Shown: positions 48,428 through 61,776, counted from the stretch's first letter. The stretch: 64,000 bases of DNA from Certhia americana (GCA_018697195.1 JAGMWU010000037.1:310001-374000), one strand, 5' to 3'. Program-made: numbers and translations. The notes: generated by a model from the sequence alone, not told the origin.

Positions 48428-48975
48428 CCCCGGGAGCATGGCTCGCTGTTCCTCTCTGTTCGCCATGTGGTCTGTGCCGACACCGTGCCAGCCGAGCCCG
48501 CCCGGCTCTCCCGGGGTGCTGAAAACAGCAAAGGCTGCCGCTGCCGCTTTTGACCTTCTGTCCGCAGCAAACCTGGCTTAATGTGGCTAAGGAAATACAG
48601 TCCATTGCGAGCCAAGCCGAGCTGGCCGCCCGGCATCGCCCTGGCCGCTCCGATCCCTGGGACAGCAGCGGCCACTCCTGACCTCGGGGCCGCCCCCAGT
48701 GCCGACCGTGGGGCCACTCCCGGTGCTGGTCCCCGCCGCATAGTTACTGCCGGTGCCGATACAGCCTCTGGGCGGCATGGCCCGGTGGCTTTGCTGGAGA
48801 AAAGGACGGGCAGGTTCCACCGGGAAGGGCCCTGGCCCCACTGGCAAGGGGCTCCATCCCCCCGGCGGGCCAGGGCCCACTCACCGCCCCTCGGGGGCAG
48901 GAAAGCTCGGCTGGGCCCGACCGCCTGCCGCTCCAAAGGCTGGAAGCCAAGAGAGCTATTCCCGGGCTTTTTCGT
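48428..48975. other. GC-rich, CpG-dense block (CpG-island-like)
   Basis: About 550 bp with many CpG dinucleotides, in sharp contrast to the AT-rich surroundings. Long frames are open on both strands (232 codons on -, 144 on +), as expected from GC-rich sequence with few stops. The centre (48,650-48,770) contains loosely repeated GGGGCC.CTCC / GGTGC.G units, so part of it looks like a degenerate minisatellite. It may be a CpG-island promoter or the GC-rich part of a retroelement. No exon can be supported. Confidence 0.6.
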
Positions 48976-49448
48976 CTTAAAATGTCTGTTCACAAAGGCG
49001 TATCCATCCCTTTAATTGATTTAATCATGTGTCAGTATTCAACATTGGTCACTGATTGGTGGTTTTTGGTTTTTTTTTTTGTCACGCCTACAGGAAGCTG
49101 CTAAGGTCCTAACATGGAATTGCTCTATACCAAAAAGTGATTTAATGCCAAACCGGGACGCTGAGCTAGAGTCCAGGTATGGCACTTTATCTTCAAAACA
49201 ACATGGGAAGAATCAAATTATCCAAGTTAAAGAAGGGAAGCCATTGATCTAGCTGGAAAGAACAGGGTATTTTTCCATGAAAGATTTGCAGGCTTCTCCT
49301 TTCCCACTGCCGCCTTGCTGCTCTGTAGGGGACAGATCACCACACTGCTCCAAAGCTGCCCCATCCCTTCTCCTGGCAGCCCTCCAGGCTCCATGGTGCC
49401 CTCACCCCTTCCCCACAGCCGTACCCTGCTCTGAGCTTTCCGTGGGTT

Positions 49449-49506
49449 TTTTTTTTGTTTTGTTTTGTTTTGGGTTTTTTTTGTTGTTTTTGTTTTTGTT
49501 TTTGTT
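49449..49506. repeat. T/G simple repeat, (GTTTT)n-like
   Basis: A T-rich tract with repeated GTTTT and GTTTTT units. Confidence 0.9.
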
Positions 49507-52500
49507 GTGAGGCAGGTATGTCCTAAACTCTCGATGAGTTAAGACATAGGATACACGAAGGTTTGGGGAGATTTACAAATAAAATAAAAAGGAAGTTAAA
49601 ACTAATCAGAAACTAGGGCACAGGCAGGAAGAGCATAGGATTCCTGGCTCTTGGTCCAGCAGACAGGGTAGGTGATCTGGGTGTGTCTGTTGTGGAGAGT
49701 TTCTACAAACAGTTTTGCAAAATACAGCAGAAGTCCCCAACATTTATAAAACGTTTAGAAACAGCTTTTTGCACCAAATGAAAATATGTATCCTACCCAT
49801 GGTCAGGGGTTTTACGTACACATTTCTATGATCATCCCTTCAGATCCAGCTACCTCCAGTCCAAATTAATCTGTACTGCTCCTTGTCCAGACCAGTCTGC
49901 ATATTGTAAACTCAGATGCCAGTTTTAACTGTGAAAGAAAAATTTGACTTGCTGAGGAAAGAAGTCGAGTATGTATCTAAATAACACAACAAAACAAACT
50001 GCAGATGCTTCTCTGAAAACCATGTCAGACTAGAGATGCACATTTTTTGCTGAACACTTCATGTTTCAATTGGCAGCTCTAAGCTAAATTGCTCTGCATA
50101 ACCCCAAAACAACACATATACAAAAGCATCAAAATTTCTTGCAGAAACCTTTTTTGAAAATGAGGGGATTTTTTCTTAAGACTCTGCATGAATAGACTAA
50201 ACATTTCTAGATTTTTAAAAATATACGAAAGTCAGATGTTGTCCACCTGTTAATCACTGAGGTCAGATATAAAAAAACCAACAAATTGCTTCACACTCAC
50301 ATCTGAATTTTTGGTGTATGTATAAAAACTTCATTGTGTACAACTATTAGAGCAGTTCAGATTGAACCAAACATTGAACTAAAGGAGTGGCTTTGTATTT
50401 TGTATTAACAGAAGATCATTTTCCCTATTTTGCTGGAAAATTCCAGCACAGCTGCAAGCAGCCTCTTTGGATGCAAAGTCTTCCCTTGCATTCACCTCAG
50501 ATTCCAGTGCTGCAACTCTCAAAGATGGGTTTTTAACTTCAGTAGGAGTTCAATAAGCATGTGCATTTGTTTGCGTTTGCAGAGTAGATTGCAGATGGGA
50601 AAAGAAAAAAAAGGGGCAATTTTTTTGTTTTATGGGAGTAAATGAAAAAGATCGGTGCCATAGACAAGGATTTCATTAAGATGAAGGAATTCCAGTTTTC
50701 CAAAGGGAAAATATTAAGCTTTGCTTGAAGATCTTTCATGAAACAATTTGTGTGGTCTTTATAATTTCAAACTCTTTAAGTGTGATAGTTGCAGAACTGT
50801 ATGATTTTTGAACTTGTCTTGGAATTTGAGTTTTTCTTTAGCCTGTTTAAGCCCCAGATTCCATTCCAAATAAGTAAAGACAGTTTTTGATCAAAAAGCT
50901 GTTGCACCAGTCTGTAATCTTCCAATGAAATCTATCAAAACTCTAACAATAGAGAGGAATCTGCCTAAAAGGAGACACTAAAACTTGACAACCAAAAAAA
51001 TGAGCTGCAATTATGTATCATTGTCTCATCCTCAGTGCATCTTCTAAAGCAGATATCCTCCAGAGCACATGTAGAGCAAGGTATGCATGTCAGCAAGTAT
51101 TTCCATTACCCTAATGTACAACCAAAAAGTCTCACAGAGATGTTAAAATGCTGGAAGCAGCGGAAGAAAGCAAGACATTTTTCACATCATGAAGTGATAT
51201 AACCTGAATTAATAAAATCTAATTAAGAATTGGTTAAGATGGAGCAAACCCAACTTATTCAGATATTATTTTCCATGGTTTTAAAACTTCTTTTTTATGT
51301 AGTTAGTTTACTCTTAATATCTACCATCATTTTCTAGACCAGGAGTGGAAATGATCAGTTAATAGTGAAATCTTGTCTAACATTGTCAAAGGCTATGATA
51401 GAACAGAAGACGATGTCTCAGAGCACATAATTTGGGTTATTTTTGAGGGAAAGATTCTTGTAAATGAACCCAGTATTATCTATTTGTTATTAATGTTTTT
51501 CACTTGTATGTCAAAGCATCCCTAAAGGGAGTCAGGGTCCTTAGCAGGAGGCCTGCAGTTCTTTTGGAAATAAGAGAATCTTCATCTGCAGGCAGAGTAT
51601 TAGTTGGAAACACTGAAATGGAGGGCAATTATGAATAAACTGGTTTACTCCTCACACCTTCTAAAACCAAGAGGGGAACAATTAGAAACATTTCCAATAA
51701 TTGACTGGAAAAACAGTGGAAACACTGAGAGAACTTTCATTTCACTGAAGCAGAAACTGGCATCTGACTACATGTCTAGGAAGAAGCCCCCCCCCAGCAA
51801 AATCCCATTTTTTTTGTTTTCAATCAATTAGATATCATAGATGAGGTAGAGTAGACACAAGAATTTCTTATTTCTTATTCAGTTACAGGGCAAGAGGAAG
51901 ACTATTTTCCCTGAAAAAAACAAGGAATAATTTTGATATTTATTTCTTTTATAAAGAGATAGATTTTGTATTCCATTGCAAGCAAAAAATAGACTTCTTA
52001 ATAACTGTAAGCCTCTGAAAATTTTCACAGAAGTTTACACTTGGCTGATTGGAAGAATTACTAAAAACAAAGAAAGAGTGTTTTGCCCAAACATCTAGTC
52101 AGGATTTTTCTGAATTCTTCCTCAGCAGCATGTCACCTTGGTGTCATTGCCACCACTGCCATCACACACCCTCTAAATAACTGTATGTCGTACACTGGAG
52201 TATAAAGTTAGATTTCCCTGAAATTTTCAGCTGTCCATTGGTTTCACTGTGGATTTCTGAAGTGAGATGCTCATTTTCCTGACTGTCATCTGAAGAGACA
52301 TGGTGCTTTAATTGCTGATGAAAATGCACTGTCATAGTATTCTAGCCCATTTTTCTTTGTGTGCTTCTGTTATGGAATTCTCAGCATGTGAAATGCAAAT
52401 CTCTATTAAAAGATAATTTTCCAATTTTTAGAGAATTTATCAGTCCTTTGAAGCTCCATGCATATTGGAATTGTTTTGGACACAACTTCCCAAGATTTGA

Positions 52501-55500
52501 GCCCATTCTAGAGCTCAACTTTTTTTCATTGGGAGGGATTTTTGTTAGGTTACCATAGAAATGAGTGATGAAGCAGAAGCTGGCTCCTGGTGAATAAAAC
52601 CCACAAAAAACCAACAGCAACCAAAACCTCCCCCATTAACCCCCGAAACACAAAGGTTTAGCAAGAATTCTTCAGAAGAGGAGAAACAGAAAATAATTTC
52701 TAACTTTTCCCTTAGGGTTACAGTGTGTATCATTAAATTGCATTGCATTTGGTTGTTGAAAACCATATATGTGTTCACACAACCAGACAGCAGGGCTGTT
52801 GTGTAGGAATTAACATAGGAAGGGCTTTAATTACTAGGAGAAAAATAACTCAGAAACATCCAGTCCTTCAGACAAAACCCTTCTTTCCTTATTTACCCAT
52901 TATGTAACATTCAGAGAATGCAAGATGTTCTATCGTATCTTGTGAAGAAACATCTGAAAGGACAGTTTTGCTGAGCTGACTTTGGTCTGAACTGGAAATA
53001 CCAGTTCATTTGGACTTCTCTGTTAACTAAAAGGTCTCCAAGTAAAAAAAAAAAATAATTGGTAGGTATCTTCTAACCATCAAGCTGGTACCAATACATT
53101 GACTTAAATATAATTAAAGCCTGTGCCCAACAGCTGTGTTTGCAAAGCTGCTGAAGGTACAAAATATTATTCTTTTTTTAAAAGAAGGATGCTTACATCA
53201 TCAATGTTTGGGCCAAAACACTCTGAATTCAGGATTACTTCAAGTTACATATCTTTTTTTTCAATTATAAGGACAGTCCTTGGTTACTGTACTCAGGTCA
53301 CACATAAGCTCCTACGCTGAAACACGCTGGTCCTTCCTAACATTTTGACACCTCAAATCAACACCTGTGACTTTGGTTTGTAGTTGCCTTTAGTTTCACA
53401 AGGTTAAAAACTGTATTTCTTGATTTCACTCTCTAAATCTCAGCATTTCCTTTCCACTTCCTTTTATCCAATGTCTTTAGCCTTTCAAGCCACCACCTCC
53501 AATTGTCTTCCCTCACTTCAGAGACTTCATCATTGTTGGTTGCTTATTATCTTGGCTGCCTTCAGCCCTCAAATCTCAATTCCCCATCTGTTCTTCCAGT
53601 CATTGGGCTTTCAATACTCTTTTTGCTGTTTTAGCTTTTATAATCTTCTGGACTTCTTAGACCTATTACTTCAATTTATGTAAACTACTTCTATCCCTGA
53701 TTTCTGTCTTTGCTTCATTCTTGTACCCCGGGCATCCTGACATTGTCACTAAGGCCTTATACTCTTGCTTAATCTCTCCATTTCATTTATTCTTCACATG
53801 CTCCCAGCTCTCATTCTAAATTGAAAACACAGCTTTTTGCCACAGCATTTCAGAACTGCACTTCTTTATTTCTTACATCTTTGCAAAGGGGGCATCTGTA
53901 TCTGTATTATTTATATGCAGAAGACATTTTGGTCATGCATGTTGTGTGACTACATAAAAATTGCATTGTTCTGTGCCTCCGCACCACCTCTGAGGGTTCC
54001 AGGATTCTGTGCGGTGAAAAAGCACCAGGGAATTTATTTAGAAGATCGTATTTTCCACTGACAGCTCATTCTGAGCTGAAGTGAGTGCCCACAACAGTGA
54101 CATTTTTAGCTGTGAATCCAAATGAATATTTTTTTGTAGTAAAAGCCAACCTAACCCTAGTATTCAAAGGGCTGCTGTTATATCCACTTTCTTTGGTTAA
54201 TACTCGGCCCAGCCACATCTACCTCTAACCTGCCATTCAGCTCCAGACTAGTGGTTTCTTTGAATTTGTTATAGCCTGTGTGGCTGCAAAATGCTGAGCA
54301 CCAGCCTCCACTAGTCTGCAATTGTCATTAAAACCTACCTAATATATCCTACAGACAGGAAGCTGAGGATTCTATGAAAAGCAGATACGCTCTTAGAGAG
54401 ACAGATCCTGCCATCAGACAGTGCCTTAGGAGGAGCCTGGACTGCTTCCTACTGTTCTCCTCTCATTTGGACCAGTGTGCAGAGAATGAAGAGCCTTAGT
54501 AGCGGAAGATACAAAGTGTGTTCCTTGATGAGTAAGGATGAACTCCCTCAAGTGAGTTTTATTTTTCTTAATTGCCTGGTTTTGCCCAGAACGGAACAAT
54601 AAACAGAACTTATCAATTGTAACATTAATGAAGTCCACGAAGGTTGGGATCAGACATTATCTGTTCAGTTATCAGAATCCCTGAATCCAATGCAAATATT
54701 TTGCAGAACAGAGATAGGGATTACAGTCATTGAGCTCATGACTTCCAAGACCTTGCTGCTAGGCTCTGCTCTCCTAGGCTTCCATCTCACCTCCTACACT
54801 CTCAGTGAATGCCATTTCGTTGCCCATGAAATGAGAGCTGCACCAGAAGACAGTATTTTTCACAAACCTGCTCACAAGAGAATAGCAGACAGCTCAACAT
54901 GGCTCACAAGCTGCAGGTTTGCCATTGATTCATCATCAGAGAGAAACCTGTGGCCTTAGCTGGGATTGGTACAGAAACAAACTGAGGAGCTGAACCAGCA
55001 GGCCATAAAACCATCTATGGGTGCTCTGGATAATCTTCACCTGAAGTTAAATTTTCAGCTATTTTCCCCACTAACACACAGTCCAATTTTGGTGCCAATC
55101 ATATTTGTAATGAGCACATGCACACCTGCTTCATTTTCTCAGTTGGCTTCCTAGCAAATACCAGCACAGTGTGAAAAAAAATTGGCCGTTATTGGAACTA
55201 ACCAAAATGCTTGTTAGTAAAACGTATGAAATAACATCCAGTTTTCCAAAGATACTGTCATTCCTGTCAACATTTCTAGAATCAGTTTAATTTTCCTGAT
55301 AAATAAGTAGCCTGTGACCAAGGAGTCACATTTCTCTTTTGCTTGGTTAGCATAAAATGTGTAGAAAAAAGTCTCTTCATCTCAGTTCCACCAGAACAAC
55401 CTGACCAGGAGCTTACTTCAAAGAAAGAAGCCATTAAGGATTTCTAGGGGAAACCAGCCTTCTGTAATGGCTCATATCAAACACGGCAGATATAAATACT

Positions 55501-55954
55501 CTACAGAGTCCTGTTTTACAGCAGCTGGTGTAAATGTCATGGCAACACATCCCTCAGTCTTTCTCTTTTTCCTAATTTGTTACTTTTCACTCATCCTGAG
55601 AGTTCCTGAAAATACATGTCTGAAAGCAAACCCTTAAAAACTTCAGTCGCTACAAATCCCAGAAACTGACTCAGCTTCTTAAAAATGAGTACTACAAATA
55701 TATTTGAAACAGAAATTTGAGAGGTTTCATAAAATCTAAAAATAGCAGGTGAAAGGCAGCTTCCCCCTGCCTTTCCCCCAGCTCTAGACCTTTCCTGATT
55801 GTCTAACAAATGCAAATCCTGAATGGAATATATTCTTAATCTTCTCTGAAAACCTTAAACATACTATGCCCTAATCTTATTTGTGCATGTTCCCTGTTTC
55901 CCTTTCAGTCCTGTTCCTAAATAAAAGCTGAGCATTGGGATATCAGATCAGACA
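49507..55954. other. Gene-poor AT-rich stretch, no supported gene
   Basis: No exon, RNA gene or mobile element could be supported. Bases about 53,420-53,830 are noticeably pyrimidine-rich on the + strand, and short homopolymers occur (for example near 53,046). Confidence 0.55.
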
Positions 55955-56175
55955 GATATCAGGAAAAGGCTTCCCACCCGGAGGGAAGGAAGGGTGGTTG
56001 GACACTGGAACAGGTTCCCCAGGGAAGCACCAAGCCTGGCAGTGTTCAAGAAGTGTTTGGACAATGCTCTCAGGCACATGCAGTGACTCTTGGGGATGGT
56101 GCTCTTCAGGGCCAGGAGTTGGACTCAATAATCTTGATGAGTCCCTTCCAACTGAGCACATTCCATGATTCTGTA
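55955..56175 (+). mobile_element. CR1 LINE 3' end, well preserved
   Basis: The sequence runs GATATCAGGAAAAGGCTTCC, then ACTGGAACAGGTTCCCCAGG, GTTTGGACAATGCTCTCAGG, GCCAGGAGTTGGACTCAATA and CCCTTCCAACTGAGC, and ends ATTCCATGATTCTGT. This is the standard CR1 3' region (end of ORF2 plus 3'UTR). It is one of the better-preserved copies in the window, 5'-truncated. Confidence 0.95.
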
Positions 56176-57596
56176 ACCTCCTCCCTCTAATACGGAATCT
56201 ATGCACTTCCAAGAAGTTGATACTTCCTTTTTTCACTTTTAAAGAATTTTTTGCAATGTATTTTAATGAGAATGTTTCTGATGTTTACAGAGTATTTTTC
56301 CACCATCAGGGTCTAACACTGGTCTTGGAATTCAGTATACACTAAAGAAAAATTTCATCCTCCTGAGTCACTAGAATGTCTCAAGGTGCTAAGATTGGAA
56401 ATGCAGAGGTGATAAATAAATTCTTCAAATTGCAGTAAGATCCAAATTTGGGATTTGTTAATCAGAACTTGTTAATCATCCTCACCATAATTCCACTTAA
56501 AAATGCACTTATTTGATGCTAGGATTATACATCTTGATCAAGACTTGTTCTGGGGTGACAATGGGGTGCCTGTGGGAGGGCACAGACAGACTGCCTAGGT
56601 GTAATGAGGCTGAAGGAGGAACAACAATGTCCCTATTTATATACCCAGACCCTGCAGCATCTGAGCCATCTGCTGCTGAAACTGCAGATCTGGACTGAAG
56701 AATGCCAGATTACCTCCCTTTTCTGTTATTCACACAGCACTTCTCTTCTAACATAACTTGCAGGCACTAGATCTATGCTCATTTCCTCTGTTAGAATCCC
56801 AGGGCAACTTTCCTGTCAGAAGGCACTTTGCAAGCTCAGAATAACGTTCACTGGTGGAATTATAGTCCTTAAAAGAACAAGCCTAACTGGATGAAACTGT
56901 AAAAGGAATTCCTTTGTTAACACAAAAGGGATCTAAATCTAGAGTTTTAGTTATAAAGAAATTGCATGGTAGAAGATAATAGCAGCACAGTATCTGTAGC
57001 ACAGAGCAAGTGAAATGAAGCTCAGTAAATTGCTCCTGTGAGTGGCTTCAATGACACCAGTCAATTACTGGTGTGAGAAAATTTTGCACAGTTCAGCTCA
57101 CAGTTCCAACGAAAATTAATTTGATTTAGAAGTGATCAGCAACACTTCTGAAATCTCCTGAGTGGTCTAGGCTTGAGCCCCAAGGAGCACAAAGCATCAT
57201 GGCACAGCCAACTTCTCAAAATGTCGCAAAGTTGCTTAACAACACTCCATGTGGAAATTAGAATTGCAGAACATTACAAGACCTGTGCTAGATGAAGTAG
57301 GGCTCCTTGTGCAAAGATCAGATTTTTACCAACTATTTAAACTGATGGAATAAACAATGTGAAAATGGGGGGGGGTTTCCCCTAGAAAATAACAGCCTCC
57401 TTAGTAGTGACTGAAAGCCTGTTACAGTCAATCACTGACTAAACAGGTTTGATTCCTCTGAATAATTTTACTCTCTGCTAACAGCAGCGATTCTTCTGCA
57501 TTCTGTGGAGAAGAGAGGGAGCTGAGCCTTGCTTTGTTTCACAGAGTTGATTTTGCTGCCTTTAATAATGAAAAAACCAAAATGTTTGCACAAGGT

Positions 57597-57708
57597 GGGA
57601 CAGGACTGTGAGCAGCCCAGCCTAGTGGAAGCTGTCCCTACCCATGGCAAGGAGTTTGAAATAGAGGATTTTCAAGGTTCCTTCCATCTCAAACCAGTCT
57701 GTGATTCC
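57597..57708 (+). mobile_element. CR1 LINE 3' end fragment
   Basis: The sequence runs CAGCCTAGTGGAAGCTGTCC, CTACCCATGGCAAGGAGTTT, GGTTCCTTCCATCTCAAACC and ends TCTGTGATTCC. It is a sense CR1 3' end of a different subtype (the 'GTGGAAG.TGTCCCTGCCCATGGCA' form). Confidence 0.93.
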
Positions 57709-58501
57709 ACATACTCAACAACTATGTTAAGCAGAGTATGTGAAACACATTTTTTCTAAATTATGTGTTTATTTTTTCTAAATTATGTACATCTTTATGT
57801 TTACCTGTCCAGTCTGTACTATTGAGTATTCAGAATTTTTGCTGGAGGTTGCTACAAAATATGAGTTAGCCTGATAAAAATTTGAAGTAAATAGTCCTCT
57901 AGAAATTTCTTTTTAATTTTTGTTTAAATGGAGGCAGGTATACCTGAAATATGCACAAAGTAATTACTTTAAAATCAGCCCAGGCATTCCACTTATTAAG
58001 ACTACACTACACAAAATGATCTCTCACTAGCTGCAGGAAAAAGTTCTCCTTGTCTGGTGTACTTTTGACGGCACAGATATGGCAAAAGAAATTCTGCTGT
58101 TTCTTGTTCAAAACATCCTTTTTATGCAAAAAAAAACAAACCCCAAAGAAACGAAGTTATGTCCGGCATGAAGTAAAAAAGAGGGCGTTGCCAGGGAGTG
58201 GCAGAGGAGAACCTATCTCTGCAGGGGCATTTCACAGACGCCTTATCACTGACAGGCACTAGAATACACCCCATTCCCGCTCTTTTACATGGACTGGAGT
58301 CCCCACATCAGCCAGCACAGATGTCCTACTCTGTCACATGTCAATACTGTGCTTGGGCACACACAGGGGGGAACAGAAAGCCATGGTGAATTATTTGAAT
58401 ACTATTAAAATGTGATTCTGAAGTGGTGTTTGACAGCAAAACTTAGTGTTTTCAAAACAACTGGTTGGAAACTCCCTGCCAATGGACTGATGTCTTTCTA
58501 T

Positions 58502-58548
58502 CAAAAGTGCTGTCAAAGAAAGCACAAAAGTGCTGTCAAAGAAAGCAC
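58502..58548. repeat. 23-bp exact tandem duplication
   Basis: Two adjacent identical copies that start CAAAAGTGCTGTC and end AAAGAAAGCA. Likely a recent local slippage or duplication event. Confidence 0.95.
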
Positions 58549-59868
58549 CCAGTTTGTCTCCAGCACCAATGCTTCCAGCCATCCAGCCTGGATCAAAGCT
58601 CACTAGCAGGAAGGTTTGTGAGACAGAAAGATATTGCATGTGTTTGTCTGTGTGCCTGGTGGATGCTTTGCTTCTTGGCAGGGACTGCTGAAGAACAGAG
58701 CACTCCTAGAGTTTTGACAATTCACTGCAAGGTGCTTGCACATTCTTGTTAGACGTGGTGTGAAATGGCCTGGCAGGAGCAGCTGCACCTATTCTCTGTC
58801 TAAACAAAGACATGTGTTATTAATAACACCTAGTGCCCTGCAGTCCTTGCTCATCCCATATCATATTTACCCTTTACAATATTCTGTCTGGTTTCATCTT
58901 TAACTTAAACCTCTATAGACAAGAAAACATGCTGGCTGCTGCTGGGTTTGCTTCTTGCATATACAGAGGAGGAATGAAAAACAACTGGATACAAATAAAA
59001 TGTTAAATGCCTGAAGAATGACTTTGCATAAGAAAAATTTTAAGGTTTAAAGATGTCTAAGTTTATATAACCTAGCTTTCAATATTGATAATTTTGAAAA
59101 CTTTTCCTCCTGTTTCTTCTTTTTCTGTTTATAAGACACAGGTTAATGCAACTTAAATCAAGAGTAAATCTTTTGCTTTGACCAAGGTGGCTAATGTGTA
59201 GCTAATAAATCCAGGGATGTACATAACTAATACAAGTGACTCTGTAAAATACTGTCCATGTTCATTTCTGTTTCAAACATCCTTTTTCGTTTCAAACTCG
59301 CATTTCACACCATAAGTACAGACACCAACTTTAAAAAATTTTGTAGAAACTGTAAAACTTGCCATTATTATCCCAGAAAGCACAGTAAGTGTTCAGTTTT
59401 TAGCCTCCAGTTATTAAAAGCAGATGTGCTTTCACATTTTTAAAGTGCTAAGCTTTGAATCAATGCAGGATAAGTCACACTGTTAGACTGGAAGACAAAG
59501 CAGTTGTGCTAGGGGTTCTGTAATATGAATGACAGGGGAAAAGGAAAGAGAACTGTCCACTGGTCTCATAGTAAAAAGACAAAGAGGACAATGAACAACT
59601 CTATTAGATTTTTAAAGAAGAGATCTGGAGCTGTGGAACTAATGTATTCAGCACTTTGCACTGCACTGCTGGAAAGGCAGTAAATTTGGAAAGGTTTGAA
59701 GGCAAAGTGAGGAAGATCACCCATCTCTGTCCTATGCTTATTTTTTTCTAAGGTACCTGTTCCTACTGCTGTTGGCTGCAGTGTAGAGGGCTTTTCAACT
59801 TTTTGCAAGTTATCCACAAATGAAACAAGCTGCTGTGCAAACACAATTATCTAGCTGTGGCAGTTGTT

Positions 59869-59935
59869 GGAAACTGGAAATTCCGAGCTTGAAGGAACCT
59901 GCAGAGACTATTCAATGCAACCTTCTTCACACTGC
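59869..59935 (-). mobile_element. Possible CR1 remnant (antisense)
   Basis: CTTGAAGGAACCTGCAGAGA followed by CTATTCAATGCAACC loosely resembles the antisense CR1 pattern TTGGAAGGAACCT..(A)GAGATCAT..AGTCCAACC. It is too diverged to be sure. Confidence 0.3.
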
Positions 59936-60905
59936 TGGTAATAAGGGTAATTTGGGTTATCTATTTTAAAAAGTAATCCCCAGTTAGCAAGGTTTCAACA
60001 CCAGTTTGGGTAGTTTGCTTTTCTCTTCTTGTACTCAAAAAGACTCGTCTCTAAATGATATAAAACTCATTTCCTTCAAATCGAGGCAATTCCTACTCAT
60101 CTTTCCTATAGTGGAAGAGAAGTGTGAATAAACTAAAAATGTGCTTACCTTTCAATTGAGTGTAAGGACAATCAAATCACAGGGAGGATGTGCTGCTGCT
60201 CTGACTTCCATATCTGCAGCTTCTGCTCATCAGGGCTTTCCTGATTTCCAGAGTTCTCCCTTTCCATTTATTTCCTGTCTCATTTCCAAATCAGAGCCAT
60301 AGAACATGTGCCTCTCAAGTTTTGCAATGCCATCTCCCCCATGGCTCCATCATTCCCATGAGCTACTTCCCTACTTGGCAGGCAGGGAACTGCAGAGCTG
60401 TAGGGCCAAAAACCCCAATTTGTGAGAACCTGGGCTGTGTCAGTCCGGGTGCTGCTCAGGCTTCATTGACACAAGTAATTTCAAGCCCACAGGTAGTTAG
60501 TTTACCTGCTAAGTACTCAGCATCTGCTCTTCTGGGACTGGCCACCCAAGGTAAACTTTTCAGTAATTGCAAACATCTTCAACAGTGCAATAACCAACAT
60601 GAAAATCAAATAACAAATATTAAATATTATTTCTAGCTTACAAGTTTGGTAAAAGCTTTGAAAAAAAATACAACCACTCTGAAAGCATTTTCAAAAGAAA
60701 AGTTATTCACAAAGAGGCTTGCAAACATCAATTAAAAAGCACTGTAAACATAGTTTATATGAATTATTACTCACAGATATTTGTTATTCTTATTTCCTCT
60801 GCATTCAACTAACGCTGTTTGTTGCCCAGGGCTCTAATATTTAAAAAAGCATTTAAGCACTTAAGAAATCTCCATTAAATGAAAGAAAAACAGAAGATGC
60901 ACATT

Positions 60906-60929
60906 AAAAAAAAAAAAAAAAAAAAAAAA
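60906..60929. repeat. Homopolymer A run (24)
   Basis: Twenty-four consecutive A residues in AT-rich sequence; no recognised retroposed copy precedes it. Confidence 0.95.
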
Positions 60930-61644
60930 CATATAGGAAGCAGATTTAGCCAAACTCTCCCACCCTAAATAATATTGCTACACATAAAATTCATACAATT
61001 ACATCATTCTTAAACTCAGAGTCAATAACAGAAATGAAAAAGATATTGTTAATCTATGGAGCTGATGGAAAAAGAGATGAGCTTTCAAATATTCCTTTGC
61101 ATTTTATTTCACAGAAGTCATCTGAAAATCTCTTCTTGAGTTTCATGAAGAAATTGCTTTTATTTGTAGAAAATGTCAGCTGGCACCTCAATTTGAAAGC
61201 TGACATAGACTACTTTACTGTTACTGGGAAAAGTCGTACTGGTTTGAAGATTTACATAAAAACAGAATCTGTGCCTTCCTGCCAATTTACAGCTCTCAGG
61301 GTGGCGTCACTGCTGTGGGGCTTACACACTTCATGCTTTTTAATATATTTATCTTCACAGATAAATATAAGATAAGGACATATTACTGGTCTTGCCCTCC
61401 AGACCAGGAGCTCAGTCTCAGGAATAATGGTCACCTACCAAAGCTCACACAGGAATATTCTGATGGAGCCATCTCAGAGACAATCCCCTTACCTCTCTGC
61501 TCCTCTTGCCTGTACCAGGTTACTGTAGGGCAGCCCTTTGGCTGTGTGTCTTCTGGGCCCCAGATTACTCAGCTCCTGCTCAGCCAGAGCCCCACAGCAC
61601 TTACTGGCTGCTAAGGGGACCTGGCACCAGTTAGTGTTCTTCAG

Positions 61645-61776
61645 TCAGGGGAAGAAACAGCGGAAGAGTGACTCTTCATTATTATTAAATTGATTTTAAA
61701 CTTAAGAATCAGTTAAGCCCGGAAACCTGAATTTTATTGGATGATGCTGTCACTCTTCCGCTATTTCTTCCCCTGA
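61645..61776. repeat. 28-bp inverted repeat with 76-nt loop
   Basis: The left arm (61,645-61,672, starting TCAGGGGAAGAAACAGCGGA) and right arm (61,749-61,776, starting GTCACTCTTCCGCTATTTCT) are complementary at 27 of 28 positions. The single difference is C versus T on the arm. The loop is AT-rich. The arms start at CAGGGG, which fits the ends of some hAT-type transposons, but no 8-bp target duplication is visible. It could be a small nonautonomous element or a long RNA hairpin. Confidence 0.93.

Larger units (their letters stand above)
56176..61644. other. Gene-poor stretch between CR1 copies and the right-end membrane gene
   Basis: No supported exon. If the membrane-protein gene continues, its 3' exons and 3'UTR should lie here or just to the right on the - strand. 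Donor-like sites near 60,142 and 60,517 were examined but could not be paired with a good acceptor in the required phase. Confidence 0.5.

Noticed and set aside
48295..48993. 232-codon minus frame and overlapping 144-codon plus frame
   Set aside because: Both arise from GC-rich sequence with few stops; the peptides are low-complexity and unlike any family.
60493..60517. Segment coding ADAEYLA before a GTAAAC donor on the minus strand
   Set aside because: All nearby acceptors give the wrong phase for the 62,347 exon, and they lack pyrimidine tracts.
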